Below, piece by piece: positions 23,488 to 31,305 of a DNA stretch of 64,000 nucleotides (the stretch's first letter is position 1; every line of letters begins with the position of its first letter). The stretch lies in NCBI GenBank assembly GCA_036388855.1, contig DASVRA010000023.1:18371-82370 (forward strand). The letters run 5' to 3'. The translations under genes and the position numbers were made by a program. The DNA is from DASVRA01 sp036388855. GTDB lineage: Bacteria; Pseudomonadota; Alphaproteobacteria; Caulobacterales; Caulobacteraceae. The notes under the pieces are model-generated. The model was given only the letters and a program-made list of their open reading frames with translations. It had not been told where the DNA came from and did no database searches.

Positions 23488-24186
23488 TCAAGCGGCGTCG
23501 TGCAGGATGATCCCCAGGGTGCGGCGGCGGCCGGCGCGCACCTCCGAGACGCCGTGGCGCAGCGGGCGGCGGTGGACGCCGCGCGAGCCCTGCGCGGGCC
23601 GCTCGCGCACCGCGAAGATCACCGCCTCGCCCTGGCGCAGGGGGATAACGTGGGGCCGCGACTGCTGGCGCGGGCGCTGCTCGACCAGCACGAACTCGCC
23701 GCCCTCGAAATCGCGGCCGGGCTCGTCCAGCAGCACCGCCATCTGCAGCGGGAAGACATGCTCGCCGTAGAGGTCCTGGTGCAGGCAGTTGTAGTCGCCG
23801 GGGCCGTAGCGAAGCATTAGCGGCGTCGGCCGCGTCTGCCCCGCCGCGTGGCAGCGTACGAGCCACTCGCGCAGCGAGAGCGGGAACCGCCGGTCCTCCC
23901 CCAGCCGCTCGGCCCAGGCGTTCGCTGCCGGCGCCAGGCGCTGGTAGAGGCCGTCGCGCAGGTCCTGCACCAACTCCGGCAGCGGATAGGCGAAGTAGCG
24001 GTACTCCCCCTGGCCGTAGCCGTGCCGCGCCATCACCACGCGCGAGCGGAATCGCGCCTCGTCCTCGTACAGGTCAGCGACCATGGCGCAGGTTTCGGGC
24101 GAAAGCAGCGGCCCGGTCAGCGCCCAGCCGCGGGCGTCGAGTTCGCCAATGATCCGCGCCCAGTCCAGCCGGTTCAGCGCTGTCAC
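23488..24186 (-). CDS. 2OG-Fe(II) oxygenase paired with an Ada zinc domain
   Basis: The protein is 232 residues, starting at GTG 24186, which overlaps the upstream Ada-domain stop as GTGA. The fold is a double-stranded beta helix. The iron ligands are in CLHQDLYGEHVF (HxD, about residues 131-136) and RHGVSEV (distal His), with RRRTLGIIL supplying the 2OG Arg. The family is uncharacterised (COG3826-like) and is neither AlkB nor prolyl hydroxylase by motif. Coupling to an Ada metal-binding domain suggests a role in alkylation response, which is inference. It is convergent with the PiuC-like gene, with six bases between stops. Confidence 0.8.
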   Translation of the reverse strand: MTALNRLDWARIIGELDARGWALTGPLLSPETCAMVADLYEDEARFRSRVVMARHGYGQGEYRYFAYPLPELVQDLRDGLYQRLAPAANAWAERLGEDRRFPLSLREWLVRCHAAGQTRPTPLMLRYGPGDYNCLHQDLYGEHVFPLQMAVLLDEPGRDFEGGEFVLVEQRPRQQSRPHVIPLRQGEAVIFAVRERPAQGSRGVHRRPLRHGVSEVRAGRRRTLGIILHDAA

Positions 24187-24422
24187 CGCGCCGCCGCCTC
24201 GTCGGGCCTGCAGCGCATGCAGGCGCGGTAGCCGGCCGCGCGCGCGGCCTCCACGCTGTCGAACCACGTGACGTTCTTGCGCAGCGGCCGACCCGGACAG
24301 CTTGGCCGGCAGTAGACGCCGGTGGTCTTCACCGCGGTCCAGAAGCGGCCGTCGGCGGCGCGCTCGCGCCTTTGGCCGGCGGCCCAGCGTTCGTCGTCGG
24401 TGGCGTAGGCGGAGAGGGTCAT
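24183..24422 (-). CDS. Stand-alone Ada-type zinc-binding domain
   Basis: The 79-residue protein corresponds only to the N-terminal domain of Ada, which repairs and senses methyl-phosphotriesters in DNA by transferring the methyl group to a zinc-bound Cys. The four zinc cysteines are present: GVYCRPSCPGR and ACMRCRP. FWTAVKTTGVYCRPSC matches the Ada consensus around the acceptor Cys. No AraC or alkyltransferase domain follows. A clear AAGGAG sits seven bases before the ATG. The stop overlaps the start of the 2OG oxygenase, so the two proteins are made together. Confidence 0.88.
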   Translation of the reverse strand: MTLSAYATDDERWAAGQRRERAADGRFWTAVKTTGVYCRPSCPGRPLRKNVTWFDSVEAARAAGYRACMRCRPDEAAAR

Positions 24423-24491
24423 GGGCTTGCTCCTTGAGCCGGGCGGAGTCTGCCCCTCGGGGGAGGCGGCGTCATTCCGAAGCTTGCGGCT

Positions 24492-25253
24492 CTAGTGGCT
24501 CGCCATGGTGCTGGGATCGCGCAGGACGGCGCCGGTCAGGTGGGCGTCTTTGGCGCGGCTCGGCAGCTGCCAAGCCGCGAGCGCCGCCACATACCAGGTC
24601 TGGCGCGGGTGGAACCAGGGCAGGGCGCGACCGACCAGGCCGGCTTCGCCGATCAGGTCCAGCACGTGCTGGGGGCGGTAATCGACGCAGGAGGGATAGA
24701 CCCATCCCGCGTCGCCCTGGGTCGGCTGTCCCGGCCATTCGTGCACGAAGGTGCAGGCGATCAGGCCGGTAGGTTTAAGCACGTGGCCGAACCGGACCAG
24801 CACCCGCAGGGCGAGGTCACGGGCGGTGTGCGACAGGATCGACTGGGCGAGGATGAAGTCGAACCGCTTGCCGAAGCCGTCCACCCGGAAGTCGTCGTTG
24901 TGCAGGAACACCGGCCGCTTGATGCGGATCTGGTCCGCCCCGACCTCGCGCGCGACCGCGTCCTCGATCAGCCAGCGGTTCGGCTCCACGCCGTGGTAGC
25001 GGCCGGGGTTGAGGTAGGGGATGAACAGCCGCCCCGCCCGGAGCGAGCCGCAGCCGAAGTCGAGCAGGTCGTGGTGCTCGCGCAGCCCCAGCGCGCACAG
25101 CAGCCGGAACTGCGAAGCGCCCATCAGGTCATAGTCGGTCGGAGGGCCCACATAGGCGGTGTAGTGCTCGTCGCCCGGCGCCAGCGCCCTGGCCTTCTTC
25201 CGGCTCAGCCGCCGTGTGGACTGGGCCTCGTCGTCTCGATCATCCCCGTCCAC
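24492..25253 (-). CDS. SAM-dependent methyltransferase
   Basis: This is a predicted class I methyltransferase of 253 residues. Motif I is DLLDFGCGSLRAGR (about 62-75), followed by IPYLNPGRYHGVEPNRWLI with the acidic end of strand 2. The preceding YVGPPTDYDLMGASQF is typical of a methyltransferase family found near surface polysaccharide genes. The substrate is unknown. The GTG start at 25253 has GGAGG upstream and overlaps the last 14 bases of the tipF-like gene, suggesting coupling. Confidence 0.8.
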   Translation of the reverse strand: MDGDDRDDEAQSTRRLSRKKARALAPGDEHYTAYVGPPTDYDLMGASQFRLLCALGLREHHDLLDFGCGSLRAGRLFIPYLNPGRYHGVEPNRWLIEDAVAREVGADQIRIKRPVFLHNDDFRVDGFGKRFDFILAQSILSHTARDLALRVLVRFGHVLKPTGLIACTFVHEWPGQPTQGDAGWVYPSCVDYRPQHVLDLIGEAGLVGRALPWFHPRQTWYVAALAAWQLPSRAKDAHLTGAVLRDPSTMASH

Positions 25254-26505
25254 CGGCCCTCCGCCTCAGCGATGCGCGCAGCACCTCCACCGGCGGGTCG
25301 GTCTCCGCCAGCACGGCGTCCTTAATGGCGCGCGGTTCGCCAAACAGATGGCCCTGGCCGTAGGCGATGTCGAGTTCCAGGATGTCGATTACCTGCCGCT
25401 CGCTCTCCACCTTCTCCGCGATCACCTCGGCGCCGTAGCGCCGGGTCAGGGCTGCGAAGTCGCCGGCGTAGATGTCCTTGAGCGCGCGGGGGCGCTCGGC
25501 CTCGGGGTTCAGCAGCTGGTCCAGCAGCACCTCGGCGGAAATCTTCAGAAAGCTGACGTCGGCGCGCTGCAGCTCGCGGAAGTCGAGGTCGAGGGTGGAG
25601 ATCTTGTCGATGGAGAAGCGGAAGCCGAGGTCGGCGAGCTTGGCCATGTTGCGCGCCTCGACCGGGCCGCGCGCCTCGAACGCCGCCTGGCCGAGCTCGA
25701 AGATCAGCCCGCCGGCCATGTCCTTGTTCTCGGCGAGGAAGTCGAGGAACTGAGGGAAAAACACCTCGTCGCGCAGCGAGGTGAGCGAGACATTGCAGAA
25801 GATGCCGACCTTGCGGTCCTGACGGGCCAGCCGGCGCACGATCTGGACACAGCGGAACAGTAGCAGGTTGTCGATGGCGCTGACCAGCCCCTCGGGCTCC
25901 GCCACAAGCAGGTATTGGGCCGGCATCAGCACCCGGCCTTCCGCGTCGCGCAGGCGGGAGAAGCCTTCGTAGAAGACCGTGCGCCGCTGGGGCAGGCCCA
26001 CGACCGGCTGCAGGTAGAGATCGACCCGGTTCTCGGCCAAGGCCTCGCGCACGGTAGCCAGCAGCCGGGCCGATTCGCCTTCGTCGGGGCGGGAGGGCTG
26101 GCCATGCTGGGGCTGCGGCGCGGCCAGCCGCTGCTCAAGGCTCTGGCTCATCCGCTGGACCAGGCCCTCCAGGATGCGGACCTCGCCGGTTAGCTCCTCC
26201 GAGGCGTGCACCGCGCCGTCCTCCACGGTGCGGGTGAGGAGCTCCAGCTTGCCTTCGATGCGGCCGAGAACCGCGGCCGCCTCCGCCTGGGCCTCCCGCA
26301 AACGGCCGACCTCCTCCGTGACCGCCCGCTGCTCCCGATTGCGTCCGGTCAGGCCCTGGAGGCCGAGCGACAGGGCCAGCCCCGCCGCCATTCCCGCCGC
26401 CGCGGCCGCCGCCGCGCCGCCGCCGACGCGCCATATCAACAGCGCGATGGTGACGGCCAGCACGATCGAGGCGGCTCCAGCGAGCCCTTGGGTCAGTCTG
26501 CGCAT
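25240..26505 (-). CDS. tipF: TipF-like membrane protein with degenerate EAL domain
   Basis: The product is a 421-residue protein. Two transmembrane segments lie at about 8-27 and 30-52, a coiled coil at about 55-130, and an EAL-family domain at about 150-410. The EAL signature reads FYEGFSRL instead of ExL. The later catalytic DD becomes SIDKIS. AEKVES and FLKISAE keep only part of the metal site. It is therefore probably a c-di-GMP binder and not a phosphodiesterase. The order of parts matches TipF of Caulobacter, which recruits flagellar assembly factors to the new pole on binding c-di-GMP. No flagellar genes are in this window, so the name rests on architecture. Confidence 0.72.
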   Translation of the reverse strand: MRRLTQGLAGAASIVLAVTIALLIWRVGGGAAAAAAAGMAAGLALSLGLQGLTGRNREQRAVTEEVGRLREAQAEAAAVLGRIEGKLELLTRTVEDGAVHASEELTGEVRILEGLVQRMSQSLEQRLAAPQPQHGQPSRPDEGESARLLATVREALAENRVDLYLQPVVGLPQRRTVFYEGFSRLRDAEGRVLMPAQYLLVAEPEGLVSAIDNLLLFRCVQIVRRLARQDRKVGIFCNVSLTSLRDEVFFPQFLDFLAENKDMAGGLIFELGQAAFEARGPVEARNMAKLADLGFRFSIDKISTLDLDFRELQRADVSFLKISAEVLLDQLLNPEAERPRALKDIYAGDFAALTRRYGAEVIAEKVESERQVIDILELDIAYGQGHLFGEPRAIKDAVLAETDPPVEVLRASLRRRAGGRG

Positions 26506-26597
26506 GGGCCCTCAGCCCCTCGAATCGAGAGGTAGTATCGACCGGTTAACGAGTCGCGTCACCCTCGCGCCGTTGCCCACTTGCCACAGCTTGGCCG

Positions 26598-26626
26598 TTG
26601 ACCCCGCGCCGGGGGAACGGTGATAT
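26598..26626 (+). promoter_or_regulatory. Predicted promoter of the TonB-dependent receptor gene
   Basis: TTGACC at 26598-26603 and TGATAT at 26621-26626 are separated by exactly 17 bases, a good housekeeping-sigma match. It lies 39 bases upstream of the receptor start at 26665. Confidence 0.55.
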
Positions 26627-26664
26627 GGCTGCTGACTCGGTAGCGAGTGAAGAGGGGCATTCCA

Positions 26665-29043
26665 ATGACCAGGAAACGTGCGGCTCTGCTGTTGAGCGTG
26701 GCGGCGGCGGCGATGACGGCGGCCTCGGCCGCGCCGGCCTGGGCGCAGGAGGAGTCCGGCGCGACCCAGGTGGAAGAAGTGATCGTGACGGCGACCAAGC
26801 GGGCCGAGACCATCCAGGACGTCCCCTTCTCGATTAACGCCCAGACCCAGGAGGACATCCAGAGGACCGGCGCGGTGACCATCGAGGACCTGTCGCGCAA
26901 CGTCGCGGGCCTGTCGGTCCAGAACCTCGGCCCCGGGCAGAGCCAGGTGTCGGTGCGCGGCGTCTCGGCCGGCCAGGTCGTGCGCGACCAGCCGGGCGTG
27001 AAGGAGCAGGTCGGCATCTACCTCGACGAGTCGGTGATCTCGCTGTCGCTGTTCACGCCGGACATCGACCTGTTCGACCTCAACCGCGTGGAGACCCTCC
27101 GCGGACCGCAGGGGACCCTGTTCGGCTCGGGCTCGGTCGGCGGCACCATCCGCTACATCACCAACCAGCCGAAGCTGGGCGTGTACGAGGGCCAGGTGGA
27201 GGCCAACGCCAATGTGGTCGAGGAGGACGACCTCGGCGGCTGGCTCAAGGGCGCCGTGAACGTGCCGATCGGCGACACGGCAGCGCTGCGTCTGGTCGGC
27301 TACCACACCGTGTATGCCGGCTTCATCGACGCCCTACGCGAGGACGGCACGGTGGACGACAACGTCAACGACGGCAGCCGCACGGGCGTGCGCGCCTCGT
27401 TGCTGTTCCAGCCGACCGATAATATCAGCATCACCCCGCGCGTCGTCTACCAGCAGGTGCGCGCCGGCGGCTTCAACCGGCAGGAGGTGTTCAACCTCTT
27501 CGCCAACCCGTTCACCACCACCCGCCCGGCGGTGAGCTTCGGCGAGCGCGAGCAGTTCCTGCTGCTGGACGAGGAGTTCAAGGACGACTTCCTGCTGGCC
27601 GACCTGACCGCCTCGTTCGACCTCGGCTGGGTTAACCTGACCTCGATCACCACCTTCATCGACCGCGACATCCTGGTCAGCCGCGACGCCAGCGCCTTGA
27701 CCGGCAGCGTCTCGGTAGACCTCGGCTTCCCGGGCGCCGCGGTGCTGCTGCCCTCGAACCTGCGCGACACCACCAAGCTGAGGCAGTTCACCCAGGAGGC
27801 CCGCCTGGCCTCCACCGGCGAAGGGCCGTTCCAGTGGCTGGTCGGCGTGTTCTACTCGAACGTCGACCGCACCTATAACCAGCGGCTGCCCACCCCAGGC
27901 TACGACGCCTACACCGACCTTGTCTTGGGGGCCGGCACCTCGGCCGCGGTGGCCAACGGCTTCCCCGCCGATTCGCCCTACAACTCCTTCCTGCCCTACG
28001 ACATCCAGCAATGGGCGGTGTTCGGCGAGGCCAGCTACCAAATCGGCAAGCTGACCCTGACCGCGGGCGGCCGCTTCTACGACTTCGAGGAAGAGCGTCA
28101 GTTCAAGTCGGGCGGCCTGTTCTCCAACGGCGACAACCGCACCGACAAGACCGCGTCGGACGGCTTCACCCCCCGCGTGCTGGTCAGCTACGAGGCGACC
28201 GAGAACATCACCTTCAACGCCCAGGCCTCCCAGGGCTTCCGGCTCGGCGGCGTCAACGACCCGCTGAACCTGCCGCTCTGCACGCCCGAGGACGAGGCGA
28301 TCTTCGGGAGCTTCCAGGACTATGACGACGAGACGCTGTGGAACTACGAAGGCGGGATGAAGTCGCGGTTCGGTCCGCTGACCTTCAACGGCGCGGTCTA
28401 CTACACCGCCATCAAGAACCTGCAGGTGACGCTGGACGCCGGCTCGTGCTCTTCGCGGATCGTGTTCAACGTGCCCGAGGCGCACACCGTCGGGGCCGAG
28501 GCGGAAATCACCCTGCGGCTGGCCGAGGGCCTGGACCTGGGGGCTTCGCTGAGCGTGGTGGAGGCCGAGTTCGACTCCACCGTGCGGGCCGGCAACGGCG
28601 ACGTGATCGGCGGCATCCGCGAGGGCAACCGGCTGCCGTCGGTGCCCGAGCTGCAGCTGGCGGTCAACGCCGCCTACACCCGCAGGCTCACCGACACGAT
28701 GAGCGGCGTCTTCACCGCCTCGTACCAGCACATCGGCAGCCGCTTCACCCAGCCGAGCGACCAGGAGAATAACCCGCGCTCGTTCGTCTCCGGCCTGCCG
28801 TTCGGCGGCGCGACCGGCAAGGAAGCCACGGTCGTGGACCTGGAGCTGCCCAGCTACAACCTGGTCAACCTCAGCGCTGGGCTGCAGATGGACAACGGGA
28901 CCGACGTGATCGTCTACGCCAACAACGTGTTCGACGAGAACCCGCTGCTGTCCTTCGACCGCGAGCGGGGCGGCCGCGCCCGGTTGGGCTTCCAGGTGGG
29001 TCAACCGCGCACCATCGGGGTGACGCTGCGCAAGACGTTCTGA
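26665..29043 (+). CDS. TonB-dependent outer-membrane receptor
   Basis: This is a 792-residue outer-membrane transporter. The signal peptide runs to about residue 27 (cleaved after AWAQ). The TonB box region EEVIVTATKR is at about 35-44. The plug domain has SVRGVS and RVETLRGPQGTLFGSGSVGGTI. A 22-strand barrel follows and ends with the C-terminal Phe of LRKTF. ATG 26665 is chosen because AGAGGGG precedes it. An upstream GTG at 26647 is in frame but has no support. The substrate is unknown. The next genes (flavin oxidase, SMP-30) hint at a small organic nutrient rather than a siderophore, which is inference. Confidence 0.93.
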   Translation: MTRKRAALLLSVAAAAMTAASAAPAWAQEESGATQVEEVIVTATKRAETIQDVPFSINAQTQEDIQRTGAVTIEDLSRNVAGLSVQNLGPGQSQVSVRGVSAGQVVRDQPGVKEQVGIYLDESVISLSLFTPDIDLFDLNRVETLRGPQGTLFGSGSVGGTIRYITNQPKLGVYEGQVEANANVVEEDDLGGWLKGAVNVPIGDTAALRLVGYHTVYAGFIDALREDGTVDDNVNDGSRTGVRASLLFQPTDNISITPRVVYQQVRAGGFNRQEVFNLFANPFTTTRPAVSFGEREQFLLLDEEFKDDFLLADLTASFDLGWVNLTSITTFIDRDILVSRDASALTGSVSVDLGFPGAAVLLPSNLRDTTKLRQFTQEARLASTGEGPFQWLVGVFYSNVDRTYNQRLPTPGYDAYTDLVLGAGTSAAVANGFPADSPYNSFLPYDIQQWAVFGEASYQIGKLTLTAGGRFYDFEEERQFKSGGLFSNGDNRTDKTASDGFTPRVLVSYEATENITFNAQASQGFRLGGVNDPLNLPLCTPEDEAIFGSFQDYDDETLWNYEGGMKSRFGPLTFNGAVYYTAIKNLQVTLDAGSCSSRIVFNVPEAHTVGAEAEITLRLAEGLDLGASLSVVEAEFDSTVRAGNGDVIGGIREGNRLPSVPELQLAVNAAYTRRLTDTMSGVFTASYQHIGSRFTQPSDQENNPRSFVSGLPFGGATGKEATVVDLELPSYNLVNLSAGLQMDNGTDVIVYANNVFDENPLLSFDRERGGRARLGFQVGQPRTIGVTLRKTF

Positions 29044-29105
29044 GGCCGCCCACCCCCGACGGTGTGTGGCTTGACGCCGCCGGGGGCATGGGAGGAGACG
29101 AGCAC

Positions 29106-30338
29106 GTGGTCTCGAGCACGCGCAGGCAGGTGATGGAAGGCGGGCTGAGCGCTGGAGCGGCGAGCGTCGCCAAGCCGCTCGCGGGCGCCGCAACCTACGA
29201 CGTGGCCGTGGTCGGGGCGGGGGTTTTCGGGACCTGGACCGCCTGGCGGCTGCAACAGGCGGGCAAGCGGGTGGCGCTGATCGACGCCTGGGGGCCGGCG
29301 CACGCGCGCGCTTCCTCGGGCGGGGAATCGCGCCTGACCCGCACCGCCTACGGCGCCGACGAGGTCTACAGCCGCTGGGCCTGGGAGTCGCTGAAGGACT
29401 GGAAGCGGCTGTCGGCCGAAGCGGGGCTGCCGCTGTTCCACGAAACCGGCGTGCTGTTCTTCTTCGGCCGCGAGGAACCGTACGTGCGCCAGACGCTGGA
29501 GGTCCACCGGCGGCTGAAGCTGCCCACCGAAACCCTGGACCGCGCGGAGATGGCGCGGCGGTTCCCGCAGATCGACTTCAGCGGCGTCGAGATCGGCATC
29601 TACGAGCCGCGGCTGGGCGCGCTGATGGCGCGGCGCGCGGTGCAGACGCTGAAGGAACGGTTCGTGCGCGGGGGCGGGACGTACCTGCAGGCCGCGGTCC
29701 TGCCGCCGCCGGAGGGCGCGGCGCTCACGGCGATCGAAACCACGGCGGGCTCCGTGGCGGCTGGCCAGTTCTGCTTCGCCTGCGGACCCTGGCTGCCCAA
29801 GCTGTTCCCGGGCCTGCTGGCCGGCCGCATCTTCCCGACGCGCCAGGAGGTGTTCTTCTTCGCTCCCAAGGCCGGCGACCGGCGCTTTGAGCCGGGGCGG
29901 CTGCCCGGCTGGGCCGACTTCAACGAAGGCGACATCTTCTACGGCTTCCCCGACCTGGAGGCCCGCGGCTTCAAGATCGCCCACGACCAGCACGGCCCGC
30001 CGATGGATCCCGACACGGGCGACCGCACCCCCTCCCCCGCCGCGCTGGCCGAGGCGCGCGCCTACATGCGCCGTCGCTTCCCCGCGCTGGCTAAACGGCC
30101 GCTGAACGAGGCGCGCGTCTGCCAGTACGAGAACAGCTCCAACGGCGATTTCCTGATCGACCGCCACCCGCGCTGGTCCAACGTGGTGCTGCTGGGCGCC
30201 GGCTCCGGCCACGGCTTCAAGCACGGCCCCGCCGTGGGCTCCGCCGCCGCCGGCCTGCTGCTCGACCCGAGCCGCCCGGCCGAGGCCCGCTTCTCCCTGG
30301 CCACCAAGGCCGTGCGCCAGGACCGCGCGGTGCACTAG
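29106..30338 (+). CDS. FAD-dependent oxidase of the monomeric sarcosine oxidase type, with RR leader
   Basis: The predicted amine oxidase has 410 residues. Start GTG 29106 has GGAGGAG eight bases upstream and gives an N-terminus of VVSSTRRQVMEGGLSAGAAS, a twin-arginine-like leader unusual for this family. The FAD fingerprint is VAVVGAGVFGTWTAWRLQQA, followed by SSGGESRLTRTAY. Near the C-terminus VCQYENSSNGDFLIDRHP matches the covalent-flavin Cys region of sarcosine and N-methyltryptophan oxidases, then GAGSGHGFKHGPAVG. It oxidises a secondary amine or amino acid to release peroxide and an aldehyde or imine. It is 62 bases after the receptor gene. Its stop shares CTAG with the convergent SMP-30 gene. 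Confidence 0.85.
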   Translation: MVSSTRRQVMEGGLSAGAASVAKPLAGAATYDVAVVGAGVFGTWTAWRLQQAGKRVALIDAWGPAHARASSGGESRLTRTAYGADEVYSRWAWESLKDWKRLSAEAGLPLFHETGVLFFFGREEPYVRQTLEVHRRLKLPTETLDRAEMARRFPQIDFSGVEIGIYEPRLGALMARRAVQTLKERFVRGGGTYLQAAVLPPPEGAALTAIETTAGSVAAGQFCFACGPWLPKLFPGLLAGRIFPTRQEVFFFAPKAGDRRFEPGRLPGWADFNEGDIFYGFPDLEARGFKIAHDQHGPPMDPDTGDRTPSPAALAEARAYMRRRFPALAKRPLNEARVCQYENSSNGDFLIDRHPRWSNVVLLGAGSGHGFKHGPAVGSAAAGLLLDPSRPAEARFSLATKAVRQDRAVH

Positions 30339-31216
30339 CCGGCGAAGCGCCGCACGGGCAGCCCCGTCAGCCCCAGCCCCCGCACGGCGAACAGCGCGCC
30401 CGACAACGGCGCCGCCGCCAGCTCCGCCTCGCCCAGCCCGACCCGCGCGCTGGTGACGTAGAGCACGTCGAGCGCATCGCCGCCGAAGCAGGCGCTGGTC
30501 ACCTGAGGCGCCGGGACGTCCAACGTGCGTTCGGCGGTCCCATCCTCTAGGTACCGGGTCAGCCGCCCGGCCCCCCAGGCGGCGTTCCACAGGCCGCCCC
30601 CCGCATCGAGGGTGAAGCCGTCGGGATGGCCCTCGCCCTCGGCCAGCTGACGGAACAGGCGCGGGTTCTGGGCACGGCCCGTTTCCATGTCGAAGCCGTA
30701 GGCGTGGATCGCGCCCTTGCCGCTGTCAGCGAAGTACATGGTGCGCCCGTCGAGGCTCCACTCCGGCCCGTTGGTGACCACGAAGCCCGCGTCGAAGCGG
30801 GTCAGCGTCAGGTCCGGGTCGAGCCGGTAGAGGTGCCCGGTCGGCCGCTGCTCCTCGTCGTCCATGGTTCCAGCCCAGAAGCGGCCGCGCGCGTCGCACT
30901 TGCCGTCGTTGAGCCGGTTGGTCGGCATGTGCGGCTCGGGGTCGAGCAGCCGCTCGATCGCTCCGGTCGCCGGATCAAAGACGGCAAAGCCGCTCTTGAG
31001 CGAGACCAGCAGGGTGTCGGACTTCTCGCGCAAAGCCACCGCCCCCACCCGCTCGGGCATCGGCCAAGTGTCGAGCGCGCCGTCCCCGGGGTCGAAGCAG
31101 TGGATCGCCGGCGCCTTGATGTCCACGAACCAGAGCCGTCGGCGCCGGTCGTCCCAAACCGGCCCCTCGCCCAGCAGGCACCTGGCGTCCAGCACGCATT
31201 CCACAACCGGCGACAT
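30335..31216 (-). CDS. SMP-30/gluconolactonase-type lactonase
   Basis: This is a predicted 293-residue six-bladed beta-propeller metal-dependent lactonase. Residues with family motifs are CLLGEGPVWDD (metal Glu), RLWFVDIKAP, NRLNDGKCDARGRFW, VVTNGPEWSLDGRTMYFADS (metal Asn and Asp) and HPDGFTLDAGGGLW. The ATG at 31216 gives MSPVVECVLDARC; the longer frame upstream is in the mutY region and is not supported. Such enzymes open aldonolactones in sugar catabolism. Its stop overlaps the oxidase stop in a CTAG, and it starts 89 bases from mutY on the other strand. Confidence 0.88.
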   Translation of the reverse strand: MSPVVECVLDARCLLGEGPVWDDRRRRLWFVDIKAPAIHCFDPGDGALDTWPMPERVGAVALREKSDTLLVSLKSGFAVFDPATGAIERLLDPEPHMPTNRLNDGKCDARGRFWAGTMDDEEQRPTGHLYRLDPDLTLTRFDAGFVVTNGPEWSLDGRTMYFADSGKGAIHAYGFDMETGRAQNPRLFRQLAEGEGHPDGFTLDAGGGLWNAAWGAGRLTRYLEDGTAERTLDVPAPQVTSACFGGDALDVLYVTSARVGLGEAELAAAPLSGALFAVRGLGLTGLPVRRFAG

Positions 31217-31305
31217 CGGAGGTCTTATCCCTTTTGATCCGAACCGGGTGTTTGGACGAGAGGACGAGGCTTGCAAAGCGCCGCCGACGCCGGTCAGGTC
31301 TGGGC

